The notes under the pieces are model-generated. The model had not been told where the DNA came from and searched no databases. It worked only from the letters and a program-made list of their open reading frames with translations. 64,000 bases of DNA, from assembly GCA_033977485.1 (NCBI GenBank), contig CM066990.1:10381501-10445500 (forward strand), written 5' to 3'. This stretch comes from Hydrangea macrophylla. Taxonomy: Eukaryota > Streptophyta > Magnoliopsida > Cornales > Hydrangeaceae. The position numbers and the translations under genes are program-made. Positions 44,218 to 54,296 of this stretch are shown piece after piece (within the stretch, counting starts at the first letter, position 1; the number at the start of each line of letters is the position of its first letter).

Positions 44218-44538
44218 TTCCCCGGTTCCTTCTTGTTATTTTTATTTTATTGCTTGTAGTTTTTTTTTTTTTTTTAATGTTTCGGGGAGGCCACTACAAC
44301 TGCCCCCCAAGCTTTGTACATTTGTTTTAATTTAATGAAAAGGCCCCTGAGGTCATCCTTCCATTAATTTTGTTGTACTGTGCTTTAATTTTGCTAGTAT
44401 CCGTATGGCTTTGGCCATCCTAACATCTGCCTTAGCAAATGCTTTAGGACCGTAACCCACAGAACACTTAGTCAAACGATGCAGTTCCCTGTTTTAGCCT
44501 TAATTCCCTTTATCCCCTGCCCCCCAAGCATTTTTCTA
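44218..44538. other. 3' end of cassette 2 and spacer
   Basis: A T-rich tract (44253-44278) and the cassette-end homology described for 41309-41640, then unremarkable sequence up to the 187-bp repeats. No gene. Confidence 0.5.
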
Positions 44539-44995
44539 AGGCGGGAGCACGGGAGTGCGGGAGTAAGTAGCCGTAGGGAACCGACCTGGAACATGGGTGG
44601 TTGCAGGAGCTTTTGAATCGTGCCATCGTCGGTCACCTAGGGGCTTGGCCCCGTCGTCGGCTGGGCCTAGGCAAATCTTAATTAATTTCCTGTTTGTAGG
44701 TCTAGCACCCTTTTGTCCCCGACTTTCTTGCGAAGGCGGGATCATGCAGAGGGGCGACCATAGGAAACCGACCTGGAACATGGGTGGTTGCAGGGTCCTT
44801 TGAAGCTTGCCATCGTCGGCCACCTAGGGGCTTGGCCCCGTCGTCGGCTGGACCTAGGCTAAACTTAGTTAATTTCTTGTTTGTAGGTCTAGTACCCTTT
44901 TGTCCCCGACCTTCTTGCGAAGGCGGGAGCATGTAGAGGGGCGACCATAGGAAACCGACCTGGAACATGGGTGGTTGCAGGGTCCTTTGGCGCCT
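44539..44995. repeat. 187-bp tandem repeat in element D, about 2.4 copies
   Basis: The phrase CCGACCTGGAACATGGGTGG occurs at 44581, 44768 and 44955, a constant 187-bp interval. Units share GCCATCGTCGG, CACCTAGGGGCTTGGCCCCG and CTTTTGTCCCCGAC. Confidence 0.88.
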
Positions 44996-45004
44996 GGGTT
45001 CGGA

Positions 45005-45180
45005 GCCCGAGGTCTTTTTAGTGCCTTATGGTTAGGCCCGAGGTCTATTTGGTGCCTCGGGGTTAGGCCCGAGGTCTTTTTGAGTGCCTCAGGGTTAGGC
45101 CCGAGGTCTTTTTAGTGCCTCGGGGTTAGGCCCGAGGTCTTTCTGGTGCCTCAGGGTTAGGCCCGAGGTCTTTTTGCTTT
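45005..45180. repeat. 31-bp tandem repeat in element D, six copies
   Basis: GCCCGAGGTCTTTTT-type units start at 45005, 45036, 45067, 45099, 45130 and 45161. They lie immediately next to the 187-bp array, both between integrase and the antisense genes. Confidence 0.9.
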
Positions 45181-45306
45181 GCACGGTGTAAATTCTCGAA
45201 ACAAACTTTATCCATTTTATTTAGAAATGCCAATCTGTAATAGTTGCCCGATCAGGGCTACATGAAAAGAACTTGTCATATAGTACTAGAATCCCCTAGC
45301 CAAATG

Positions 45307-47992
45307 CTACTGATAATACTTGCGGAGGTGTTGCACGTTCTAGGGATGATTGAGGTCGTGCCCGTCCATGTTCTGCAGTCAGTAGGTTCCGGGTCGGTTG
45401 ACCCGAGTCACGATATACGGTCCTTCCCAGTTTGTTCCCAACTTCCCATGGCTTGGAACTCGGGTAGACTGGTTCACTGCCTTAAGAACAAGGTCCCCGA
45501 CCTGAAAGCTACGATGCTTCACCTTGCTGTTATAATACCTCGAGACCCTTTGCTTGTAAGCTGCCACCGTGAGATAGGCCTGGTCTCTTCTTTCCTCGAC
45601 CAGGTCTAGTTCCGTCCTGAGGGCTTCTCCATTGCCTTGGTCATTAAAGGTAGCGACCCGGTATGATGGCAGCCCAAGCTCGGTGGGGACTACCGCCTCA
45701 AAGCCATAAGTTAAAGAAAATGGAATTTCGCCCGTAGTTGCCCGGGGTGTGGTGCGGTAGGCCCACAGTAGGGCTGGGAGTTCTTCAGCCCACAAGCCTT
45801 TGGTGCCTTCCAGCCTTGTCTTAATCGACTGCAGGATCGTGCGGTTGGTCACCTCGGCCTGACCATTAGCCTGTGGATGCTTGGGAGAGGAGTAACGATT
45901 TAGTATCCCATAGCCCGAGCAGAACTGTCTAAAGATGGGTGTATCAAACTGTCTTCCATTGTCGCTGATCAGGACTCGTGGAATACCGAACCTGCTAAGG
46001 ATATTTCTCTCCACAAAATGCTCCATTTTGCGCTCGATTATCGTTGCCAGGGGCTCGGCCTCCGCCCACTTGGTGAAGTAGTCAACGGCTATCACAGCAA
46101 ACTTAACCTGCCCTTTTCCCATTGGTAAGGGACCAACAATGTCGATCCCCCATTGGGCGAATGGCCAAGGACTATGTAACGGGGTCTGAAGTTCTCCCGG
46201 TTGGTTCATCATGGGAGAGTACCGTTGGCACTTGTCACACCTTCGAACGTACTCCTGCGAATCCCGGGCCATGGTTGGCCAATAGTATCCTTGTAGTAGG
46301 GCCTTTCTCGAGAGTACCCGACCCCCTACGTGGTTCCCGCACACGCCTTCATGAATTTCGTACAGTATTGCTTGAACTTGCGTAGGATGAACACAGCGGA
46401 GGTATGGAATGGTGAACCCCCTCTTATATAGGACACCGTCGAGAACATGGTATCGTGCCGCCCGGTATTTGACCCGCCTTGCTTCCTCTTTTTCATCCGG
46501 CAGCCTTCCTGTTGTCAAGAAAGTCACGATTGGATCCATCCAACTGGGTCCCAGAGTAACCGGGTCGACCTCCATGCCCTCTGAGTTGATCACACTTGGC
46601 TCGGGTAAAAATTGTATCCTTATCCCGGGTAAGTCTGACTCAGCTGACGAAGCGAGGCGAGCTAGCCTGTCAGCTCGAGTGTTTTCCTCTCTAGGTATCC
46701 GATTGATGCAGAATCCTCGGAGTTGATTGGAAACTGACCGGACGAGGGCCAAGTAGGCGATCATGCTATCTTCTCGTGCTTCGTATTCTTGGTTTACTTG
46801 ATTGACCATGAGCTGGGAGTCACTGTAGCCTTGGACCTGCTGTGCACTCATTGAGACGGCCAACTGTAACCCGACCAAAAGAGCTTCGTACTCGGCCTCG
46901 TTGTTGGAGGCACGAAACCCAAATCTTAAAGCATATTCGAGCTGGATGCCATCGGGGGTAGTCAGGATGATTCCGGCTCCACTACCTTGCTGGTTTGAAG
47001 AGCCATCGACATGTAATACCCAAGTGGGGATGCCGGCGAGCAATCCGGCCGGTAATATCGGAGGCTCAGGTTCCTCGACCGGATCTTCTGGATACGTAAA
47101 CTCGACTAGAAAATCAGCGACGGCTTGTCCCTTGATTGCCGTCCGGGGTCTATAAGTTACCTCAAACTCTTCCAGTTCCAAAGCCCACTTGACGAGCCTC
47201 CCGGATGTGTCTGGCCGAGAGAGAATTTTGCGGAGAGGCTGATCGGTCAGTACTACAATGGCATGGGCCTGGAAGTACGGTCGGAGCCTTCGGGCTGAGG
47301 TAATGAGGGCGAAGGCCAACTTCTCGATACGGGAATACCGGCTTTTTGCACCTTGCAACGCCCGGCTGGTGTAGTATACTGGGAACTGTATCCCGTGCTC
47401 TTCCCGGATGAGTGCCGAGCTAACCGCCAATGGTGACACCGCTAGGTACAGGAAAAGTTCCTCTCCGGCCGTAGGTGTCGACAATAGAGGAGGAGAGGCC
47501 AGGTATTTCTTGAGTTCCTGGAATGCCTCCTCGCACTCCTCCGACCATTGAAAAGCTCTGCGGAGAATTTTGAAGAACGGCAGGCACCGGTCAGTTGCTC
47601 TGGACACGAATCTGTTCAGTGCGGCCACCCGTCCGGCTAAGCTCTGAACTTCTTTTGTTGATTTAGGTGACCGCATGTTGATGATAGCTTGGATTTTGTC
47701 AGGGTTTGCTTCGATTCCCCGTCTGCTGACTAGATGACCGAGGAATTTCTCGGACGAGACCCCAAAGGTGCATTTGGCCGGGTTCAACCTCATCCTGAAT
47801 TTTCTCAAAATGCTGAAGGCCCCGGCCAGATGCTCAAGGTGATCTGGCTCATCCCGGCTCTTGACCAGGAGATCGTCCACGTACACTTCCATGGACTTTC
47901 CGATGAGGTCTCTGAACATGAAGTTGACCAGGTGCTGGTATGTAGCCCCGGCATTCTTGAGGCCGAAAGGCATAACTCTGTAACAGTATGTG
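45307..47992 (-). pseudogene. D pol, second part: reverse transcriptase palm to integrase
   Basis: This minus-strand frame continues the reverse transcriptase cut at 63448. It has MPFGLKNAGATYQ, the catalytic YVDDLLVKS, gypsy RNase H (LYLAVSPLAVSSALI ... YSRIEKLAFALI) and a second, archaeal-type RNase H (WVLHVDGSSNQQGSGAG, NNEAEYEALL, YSDSQLMVNQV, NTRADRLARLAS). Integrase follows with a zinc region (HEGVCGNHVGG ... CDKCQRY) and all three catalytic residues (GIDIVG, ISDNGRQF, QAEVTNR). Stops TGA at 45379-45381 and TAG nearer the end interrupt only the last 25 codons; the terminal HLRKYYQ is still readable to 45307. Apart from the chromovirus insertion this is a well preserved Tat pol. Confidence 0.9.
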
Positions 47993-48627
47993 TGATGAGA
48001 ACATGGCGGCTAGCACAAGGTGGAATGCGGACCCGAACCACGTGCCAATTGGTCCGGTTACAAGGGCGCGAGCAAAGCGGTTCAAGGACAATCTCAATGG
48101 GCTGGTTCAACAAATTTGGGTTGAGACTAATCTGAGTGGCCCAAAGGAGGATACTAGTGATCCACAAGGCTGGGTGTCCATGATTCAAGCTCTAGAATAA
48201 ATTATAGGCTTGCATGCCAACTTAGGGATTTTTTATATTCATTAGTTTCCTTTTATTTTAGTTTTGGGATGAATTATATTGGACCATAATATTTCGTAGG
48301 CTTAAAAGGGCCCAACTTTAAGCCTCAGCTATTTAAACAGTTTTAGGGTTTGTAATATTCAGTTTTTGATCATTAATAATATTGTGAGAGTTTTCTCTTT
48401 GGTTCTTTGAAGAACTATTCGAACTTATCAGATTTACTCTGTGGCGTTCATACCTTGACTTATCAATCGAGTTTTCTATCCTTGATTGTGGCGTCTTCAT
48501 CCTTTATACCAAGGTTCGCATCTGTTATAGGTGTTGGGTCGCGGTTTCCATTGAATCTGACAGTAGAACGGCCCGAGACATTAATCGTGTTACGGGTTTC
48601 GTCACAGTATTGGCGGGGTTCGTATCA
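47993..48627 (+). repeat. Left LTR of element C
   Basis: 635 bp, nearly identical to 62813-63447. TATTTAAA at 48330-48337 is a possible TATA box. It also contains a copy of the C-terminal coding segment of the polyprotein (48000-48200), without upstream coding sequence here. Confidence 0.93.
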
Positions 48628-48629
48628 GT

Positions 48630-48641
48630 TGGTATCAGAGC
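48630..48641 (+). promoter_or_regulatory. Initiator tRNA-Met primer-binding site of C
   Basis: TGGTATCAGAGC, two bases after the LTR, is the usual complement of the 3' end of initiator tRNA-Met. Confidence 0.88.
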
Positions 48642-48981
48642 ACAGTTCTAGTCTCAGGTTTATCATATCTTTTTCGTTTCTGTTCTTATTCGTTTCTTCT
48701 GGTTCTGTTCGTATTCGTTTTTGTTTCTCTTCGTTTTCTTATTCGTTCTCGTTTTTGAACCGTATCAAAAAAAAAAAAAAGGGGTGTTCGATTACGATCT
48801 GGAATTTTGTGTTTAGGGTTTGCGAATCTGATCTGTGATTTGCTCTTGTTACTTCGTGTTTGTTCATTCTCGTGATCGTTATTGTGGTTTTTTTTTCTTC
48901 TTGGAATTAGGGTTTCTGAATCAGATACGTGAACTGTGAAGTCTGCCTGATTATTCAAGAAAAAAAAAATACAAAAAAAGA

Positions 48982-49033
<52 letters not shown>

Positions 49034-49403
49034 GAGAAAAGAAGAGATCTGTAGGGGAGGAGAAAAAAAAAAAACCGCGTTTGGGTGTGGATTGAGGACA
49101 GAGTCAACGGCTATCCGCGTTCGTTTTTTTTTTCGTCGTGCTTTCAGCTTCCAAATTTGATTGGTCTAGTTTGGGTGTGGATTGTTACTGAGAAATTCTG
49201 GTCATTGTTTGAACAGTTTCATAAGAACCGAGTGAGAATTACTACGAGTGGAAAAAGGCAAGAGTGGTGAGCACATAAGAGGGTAAAAGCCAAATTGATT
49301 TTCAGTTTAAACACGAGTGAACTTGAGTGATACATCCTAGTTGAGTGAAACACGTGAGCGAGAGTTGTGAGGTCCTATATATATTTTTTATCTAATCTTT
49401 GTT
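48642..49403 (+). other. Leader of element C
   Basis: T-rich then strongly A-rich (48960-49073) untranslated leader. No domain in any frame. Confidence 0.65.
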
Positions 49404-51461
49404 TTGCAGCGAAATATGGCCCATAAAGACAAAAACATTGCCGGGGAGGTTTCGGGAGAGACTGATCAGAAACTACTATTGGAGGCATTAATGGGTGAAA
49501 TGAGGAGGGTATTGAGGACAGAGATGGATCAAGTCCATGAACGGTTAGATAGAGTAGAGAATGCACGTGTGGAGCAGCCACAAAACAATGCTCCTCATGG
49601 ACGTAGAAGAGAGAGAGTTCAACCGAGGGGAGTGAGAGTTGAAGAAGAGGAGTATTTTTGGGGAGACTTTGACGAAGAAAATGATCAGGAATCAATAGAT
49701 AATCATAGGAGATATGGTGGTCGGGGTAGAGAAGTTAGGTTTAGAGAAGCTAGGAACCGGGAAGATAACAATTTGGGTAGTATTAAGATGAAGATTCCTT
49801 CGTTTCAAGGGAAGAATGATCCGGAAGCCTATCTAGAATGGGAGAAGAAGGTAGAATTAGTATTTGATTGCCACCATTACTCTGAGGTTAAGAAGGTAAA
49901 ACTTGCTGCCATTGAATTTTCTGATTATGCTATCATTTGGTGGGATCAATTGGTGTTGAATAGGAGAAGAAATAGGGAGCGTCCAATAGAGACATGGGAG
50001 GATATGAAAACTGTGATGAGGAAGCGGTTCGTTCCAAGCTATTATTACCGAGAGTTGTACAACAAGTTGCAAAGTTTGAGGCAAGGTAATAGGAGTGTGG
50101 AAGAATATTATAAGGAGATGGAAGTTGCTATGATTCGAGCGAATGTAGAGGAAGATCGAGAGTCTACAATGGCTAGATTCTTAGTTGGGTTGAATCGGGA
50201 AATTGCCAATGCAGTGGAATTGCAACACTATGTTGAGTTGGAGGATATGGTACACATGGCTATTAAAATTGAGAATCAACTCAAGAGGAGGGGCAGCAGC
50301 ACACGTCCAAGCCAAAATCCAAGCCAAAATTCCAATACATCCGCTTGGAAACCAAATAATTGGAAAAGAGATGAGAAGCAGCCTTTGGTGAAGCCAAAAA
50401 CTGAGCAAAAACAAGAGGTGGCCAGCCATGGAAATCAAGGTAAATCCGATTCGTCTACTTCTCGGAACCGTGATATTAAGTGTTTTAAGTGCCAAGGTAG
50501 GGGACATATAGCTAGCCAATGTCCGAACAAGAGAGTTATGGTGTTACGAGATAATGGTGAGATTGAAACCGAAGATGAAGATGACAACGAATCTGTGCCA
50601 CCATTGGAGGATGCCGATGATGAAGAGTACGCTGCCCAAGGGGATTTGTTAGTGGCAAGGAGAGCTCTAAATATGCAGGTTAAGGAAGATGATGAGGCAC
50701 AACGGGAGAACATCTTTCATACGAGATGTCATGTCAAAGATAAGGTGTGTAGTGTGATCATAGATGGGGGGAGTTGTACTAACGTTGCTAGCACAACTTT
50801 GGTGGAGAAATTAGGGCTGCCAACAATCAAGCATCCACGACCTTATAAATTGCAATGGCTCAATGATAGTGGTGAAGTAAGGGTAACTAAACAGGTGTTA
50901 GTTTCTTTTCGTATTGGGAAATATGAAGATGAAGTTTTGAGTGATGTGGTTCCGATGCAAGCTGGACACTTGTTGTTAGGGAGGCCATGGCAATTTGATC
51001 GACGTGTTAAGCATGATGGTTTCACAAATAAATACTCGTTCGTGCTTAATCAAAGGACAATCACCTTAGTGCCTTTGACACCGAAGCAAGTTTATGAAGA
51101 TCAAGTGAGGTTGCAAAGGGAGAGTGAACAAAAGAGAAAGAGTGAGAAAAATGAGAGAGAAAAAGAAAAGAAAAATGCAGCCATTGAGGGAAAATTAGAG
51201 GGAAACCAAAAAAAGAATTTTTATGCAAAAGCGAGTGAGATCAAACGAGCGTTGTTTTCAAATCAGCCTATGATTGTACTTTTGTACAAAGAGGCATTTT
51301 TAAACACTAACCAAATTGACTCATCTTTGCCTAGTTCTGTTGTTTCTCTTTTGCAGGAGTTTGGTGATATCTTTCCCGAGGAGGTTCCACATGGTTTACC
51401 CCCTATTCGAGGGATTGAACATCAAATTGATTTCGTGCCCGGTGCTACCATTCCAAACTGA
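49404..51461 (+). CDS. Element C gag-protease
   Basis: A 685-residue frame. N-terminal coiled coil, then the gag domain ([57 protein letters not shown]), a CCHC zinc knuckle ([14 protein letters not shown]) and an aspartic protease with [17 protein letters not shown] and [13 protein letters not shown]. The start is near 49404-49416; ATG at 49416 ([10 protein letters not shown]) is the likely true one. The reading frame should continue into reverse transcriptase, but a TGA at 51459-51461 (consistent with CGA for Arg) ends it within the conserved linker before RxNPEETKELQKQV. So it is the intact 5' part of a broken polyprotein. Confidence 0.85.
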   Translation: MQRNMAHKDKNIAGEVSGETDQKLLLEALMGEMRRVLRTEMDQVHERLDRVENARVEQPQNNAPHGRRRERVQPRGVRVEEEEYFWGDFDEENDQESIDNHRRYGGRGREVRFREARNREDNNLGSIKMKIPSFQGKNDPEAYLEWEKKVELVFDCHHYSEVKKVKLAAIEFSDYAIIWWDQLVLNRRRNRERPIETWEDMKTVMRKRFVPSYYYRELYNKLQSLRQGNRSVEEYYKEMEVAMIRANVEEDRESTMARFLVGLNREIANAVELQHYVELEDMVHMAIKIENQLKRRGSSTRPSQNPSQNSNTSAWKPNNWKRDEKQPLVKPKTEQKQEVASHGNQGKSDSSTSRNRDIKCFKCQGRGHIASQCPNKRVMVLRDNGEIETEDEDDNESVPPLEDADDEEYAAQGDLLVARRALNMQVKEDDEAQRENIFHTRCHVKDKVCSVIIDGGSCTNVASTTLVEKLGLPTIKHPRPYKLQWLNDSGEVRVTKQVLVSFRIGKYEDEVLSDVVPMQAGHLLLGRPWQFDRRVKHDGFTNKYSFVLNQRTITLVPLTPKQVYEDQVRLQRESEQKRKSEKNEREKEKKNAAIEGKLEGNQKKNFYAKASEIKRALFSNQPMIVLLYKEAFLNTNQIDSSLPSSVVSLLQEFGDIFPEEVPHGLPPIRGIEHQIDFVPGATIPN

Positions 51462-52437
51462 CCAGCCTATAGAAGCAATCCTGAGGAGACAAAGGAGCTA
51501 CAAAAGCAGGTTAGTGAGTTGATGGAAAAGGGGTACGTAAGAGAAAGTATGAGTCCATGAGCCGTTCCGGTGATTTTGGTTCCTAAGAAGGATGGGACGT
51601 GGAGAATGTGCGTTGATTGCCGAGCCGTCAACAACATAACGGTAAAGTATCGACACCTATTCCTCGCTTAGATGATATGTTAGATGAGTTGCATGGTTCT
51701 TGTATATTTTCTAAGATTGATTTGAAAAGTGGGTATCATCAAATTAGAATGAAAGAAGGTGATGAATGGAAAACTGCATTTAAAACAAAATATGGTTTGT
51801 ATGAATGGTTAGTTATGCCTTTTGGATTAACTAATGCTCCTAGTACTTTTATGAGATTGATGAACCATGTTTTGCGTGCTTTCATTGGAAAATTTGTAGT
51901 TGTTTATTTTGATGATATCCTGATTTATAGCAAAAACTTGGAAGAGCATTTGAAGCATTTAAAACTTGTGTTAGATGTGCTTAGAAATGAAAAGTTGTTT
52001 GCTAACCTAAAGAAGTGCACTTTTTGCACCGATAAGCTTGTGTTTCTTGGTTTTGTTGTGTGTGCACAAGGAATACAGGTTGATGAAGAAAAGATTCGTG
52101 CTATCCAAGAATGGCCAAGCCCATCTAGTGTAAGTAATGTGCGAAGTTTTCATGGACTTGCTAGTTTTTACAGGAGGTTCGTGAAAGACTTCAGTAATAT
52201 AGCTGCACCGATAACCGAAGTCATCAAGAAAAATATTGGGTTCAAATGGGGGGAAGAGCAAGAGAAGGCATTTCAATTACTCAAGGAGAAGTTAACTCAT
52301 GCACCTTTACTTGCTTTACCTAACTTTACAAAAACTTTTGAAATTGAATGTGATGCTTCAGGTTTAGGTATTGGCGCCGTGCTTATGCAAGAAGGGAGAC
52401 CGATTGCATATTTTAGTGAGAAGTTAAGTGGGGCTGC
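51462..52437 (+). pseudogene. Element C reverse transcriptase and start of RNase H (broken)
   Basis: It continues the gag-protease frame with a second TGA at 51558-51560, then loses one base near 51655 within the [14 protein letters not shown] block. Reverse-transcriptase motifs follow in the new frame: [32 protein letters not shown] and catalytic [11 protein letters not shown]. RNase H begins with [18 protein letters not shown] and is cut at FSEKLSGA by the LTR of element B; it resumes at 61286. Confidence 0.9.
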
Positions 52438-53824
52438 TGATCGGGAGAGAACTAATCCTAATTATACGCTTTAACGAGCATTTGTTAGTACCTTTTTTAT
52501 CCTGTTTTTGTATATTTTTACTCTGTTTTCTAGTTTCTGACAGGTTTTGGAAGAAATCAACTAAACCAGGCTAAACAGGGTGAAAAAGTATCAAGAAAGA
52601 AGCTGAAAAACCAAAGTCGCGCGCGCGACCCGCGGGCGCGAAAATCCAAGAATCGCGCGCGCGATCCGCTCGCGCGATAACCCAGAAATCGCTCGCGCGA
52701 GACCCCCAAGAATTCGCTCGCGCGATCCGCGCGCGCGAAGGACCAAAAGTCGCGCTCGCGCGACCCGCTCGCGCGATATGCCCAAAAACCAAAGTTGCGT
52801 ATTTCAGTATACTGAAGACTCCTGTGCAAACGAGACTGCTAAACGACGTCCAGACTGTAAATTACATCAGTTTCAGTCCGTTTCGAGTTGTAAAGGCTTC
52901 CAAAACATGTTGTAAATCTATATAAACTCTAGTTTACTTCAATTAGAGGGTTGACAATTATTATACACACATTCTACAACCATACTTCCAGCCATTGAAG
53001 GGAGGGAAGCAAGGAGAAGAAGAAGAAGACCAAGGGTTTCCATGGCCTCCTCCATCAACCTCTTGCTATCTACTGCCTCTATGGACGGCTAGATCATTGA
53101 TCTAGGGTTTCAATGAAGCCCTAGATGAGTAATAGGGTTTTATTTATGTTTTTATTTTAGTTTTATTATGTATGGATGACAGTCACATGTTTAGAGGATT
53201 TTATAAATAAATCGTACTTACATTGATTAAATCATTGCTTTCAGAATTTATTCTTGTCTTAGATCTGTTTTGACTGTGATGTGCTCAACGATCTATTCTC
53301 GCTGTGCTTGTTTAGGTTGTTTACATGTGATGGTGCTTTATTGATTCGTGCTATCAAGTATCCGAATAGTCCATGCCTAGGTTAGACGGATTAGATCACA
53401 ACCCTAGTTTAGTGTGAGATGATTCGTGCTATCCGCAGATGGATTATGTTGGTGCTTGAACCATGATTATCTTCTTGTCGGAGGAATTGGGCTTGTAGCT
53501 ACAATTCCCCATATTCATCCAACGTAATAAGCTAAAGTAATTCATAAATATTCCTATTATGAATCTAGTGGTGGATTTGCAATCCTAGGTTCCCTTTAAA
53601 TATCTTTTAAACAACTTTTAATTGATTTCATAGTTTAGATTTACTTTTATTGTTAGTAGTTTAATTAAATTCAAAATCAAATCCGTTTTCCCTAATTAAC
53701 TAGACTTAGGTTTTAAAATTAAATCGCTGTAGTAATCAATCTCTGTGGGTTCGACCTTTACTTCCACACTGCAAATTTATTGAAAAGTAAAGAATACTTT
53801 TATATCTTGATTCTGACAACATCA
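52438..53824 (+). repeat. Left LTR of Athila-type element B
   Basis: 1,387 bp, TGATCGGGAG to CAACATCA, with TATA box 52919-52926 and CpG-dense modules at 52615-52782. Nearly identical to 59637-61036 except for one missing module pair. Confidence 0.92.
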
Positions 53825-53829
53825 ATTTT

Positions 53830-53848
53830 TGGCGCCGTTGCCGGGGAT
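53830..53848 (+). promoter_or_regulatory. tRNA-Asp primer-binding site of B
   Basis: TGGCGCCGTTGCCGGGGAT, identical to that of element A and at the same 5-nt distance from the LTR. Confidence 0.85.
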
Positions 53849-54296
53849 TGAATTACTACTCTTAGTTTTATAATCGAAGTTTAGTTAATTCGTAAATATT
53901 AGATTAGTGTTTCTTTTTCTTATTTTCTGTTTTTATTTTTAGTTACTAACTTGTTTCTTTTATTTTGTAGTCAATGTTTCTGGGTGGAGTAGCTAATTAC
54001 ATCAAAGGAGCTTACGCAAATAAAATAAATAAATAAAATAAGTTGCTTCCTTTGGAATTCGCGTTAAACCGCTGTAAGTCAGGGCGCTGTGACGCACTAT
54101 TTGCATTAGTTTAAGGTTAATTGCACTGCATTAGCTAGGAAACCCGGGGCGCTGGGCTTGACGCGGTCATTGCATTACAGGATAATTTGCATGCATCATA
54201 GTAGTTGTGTGCTTGTTGACCTAGTTGCGTGATTGCTTGCTATTTGTTTTTTTTAGTTGAGTCAGTCTTTGTTTTTAGTTTACTTTCTTTTAGTTT
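53849..54296 (+). other. Leader of element B
   Basis: Homologous to 7356-7813 and conserved in the paired GGCGCTG...TTGCATTA segments; it retains the sequence up to the gag ATG that is deleted in A. Confidence 0.6.

Noticed and set aside
45244..47155. Plus-strand frames opposite the D integrase and RNase H
   Set aside because: They are complements of a well conserved pol coding region and show no independent features.
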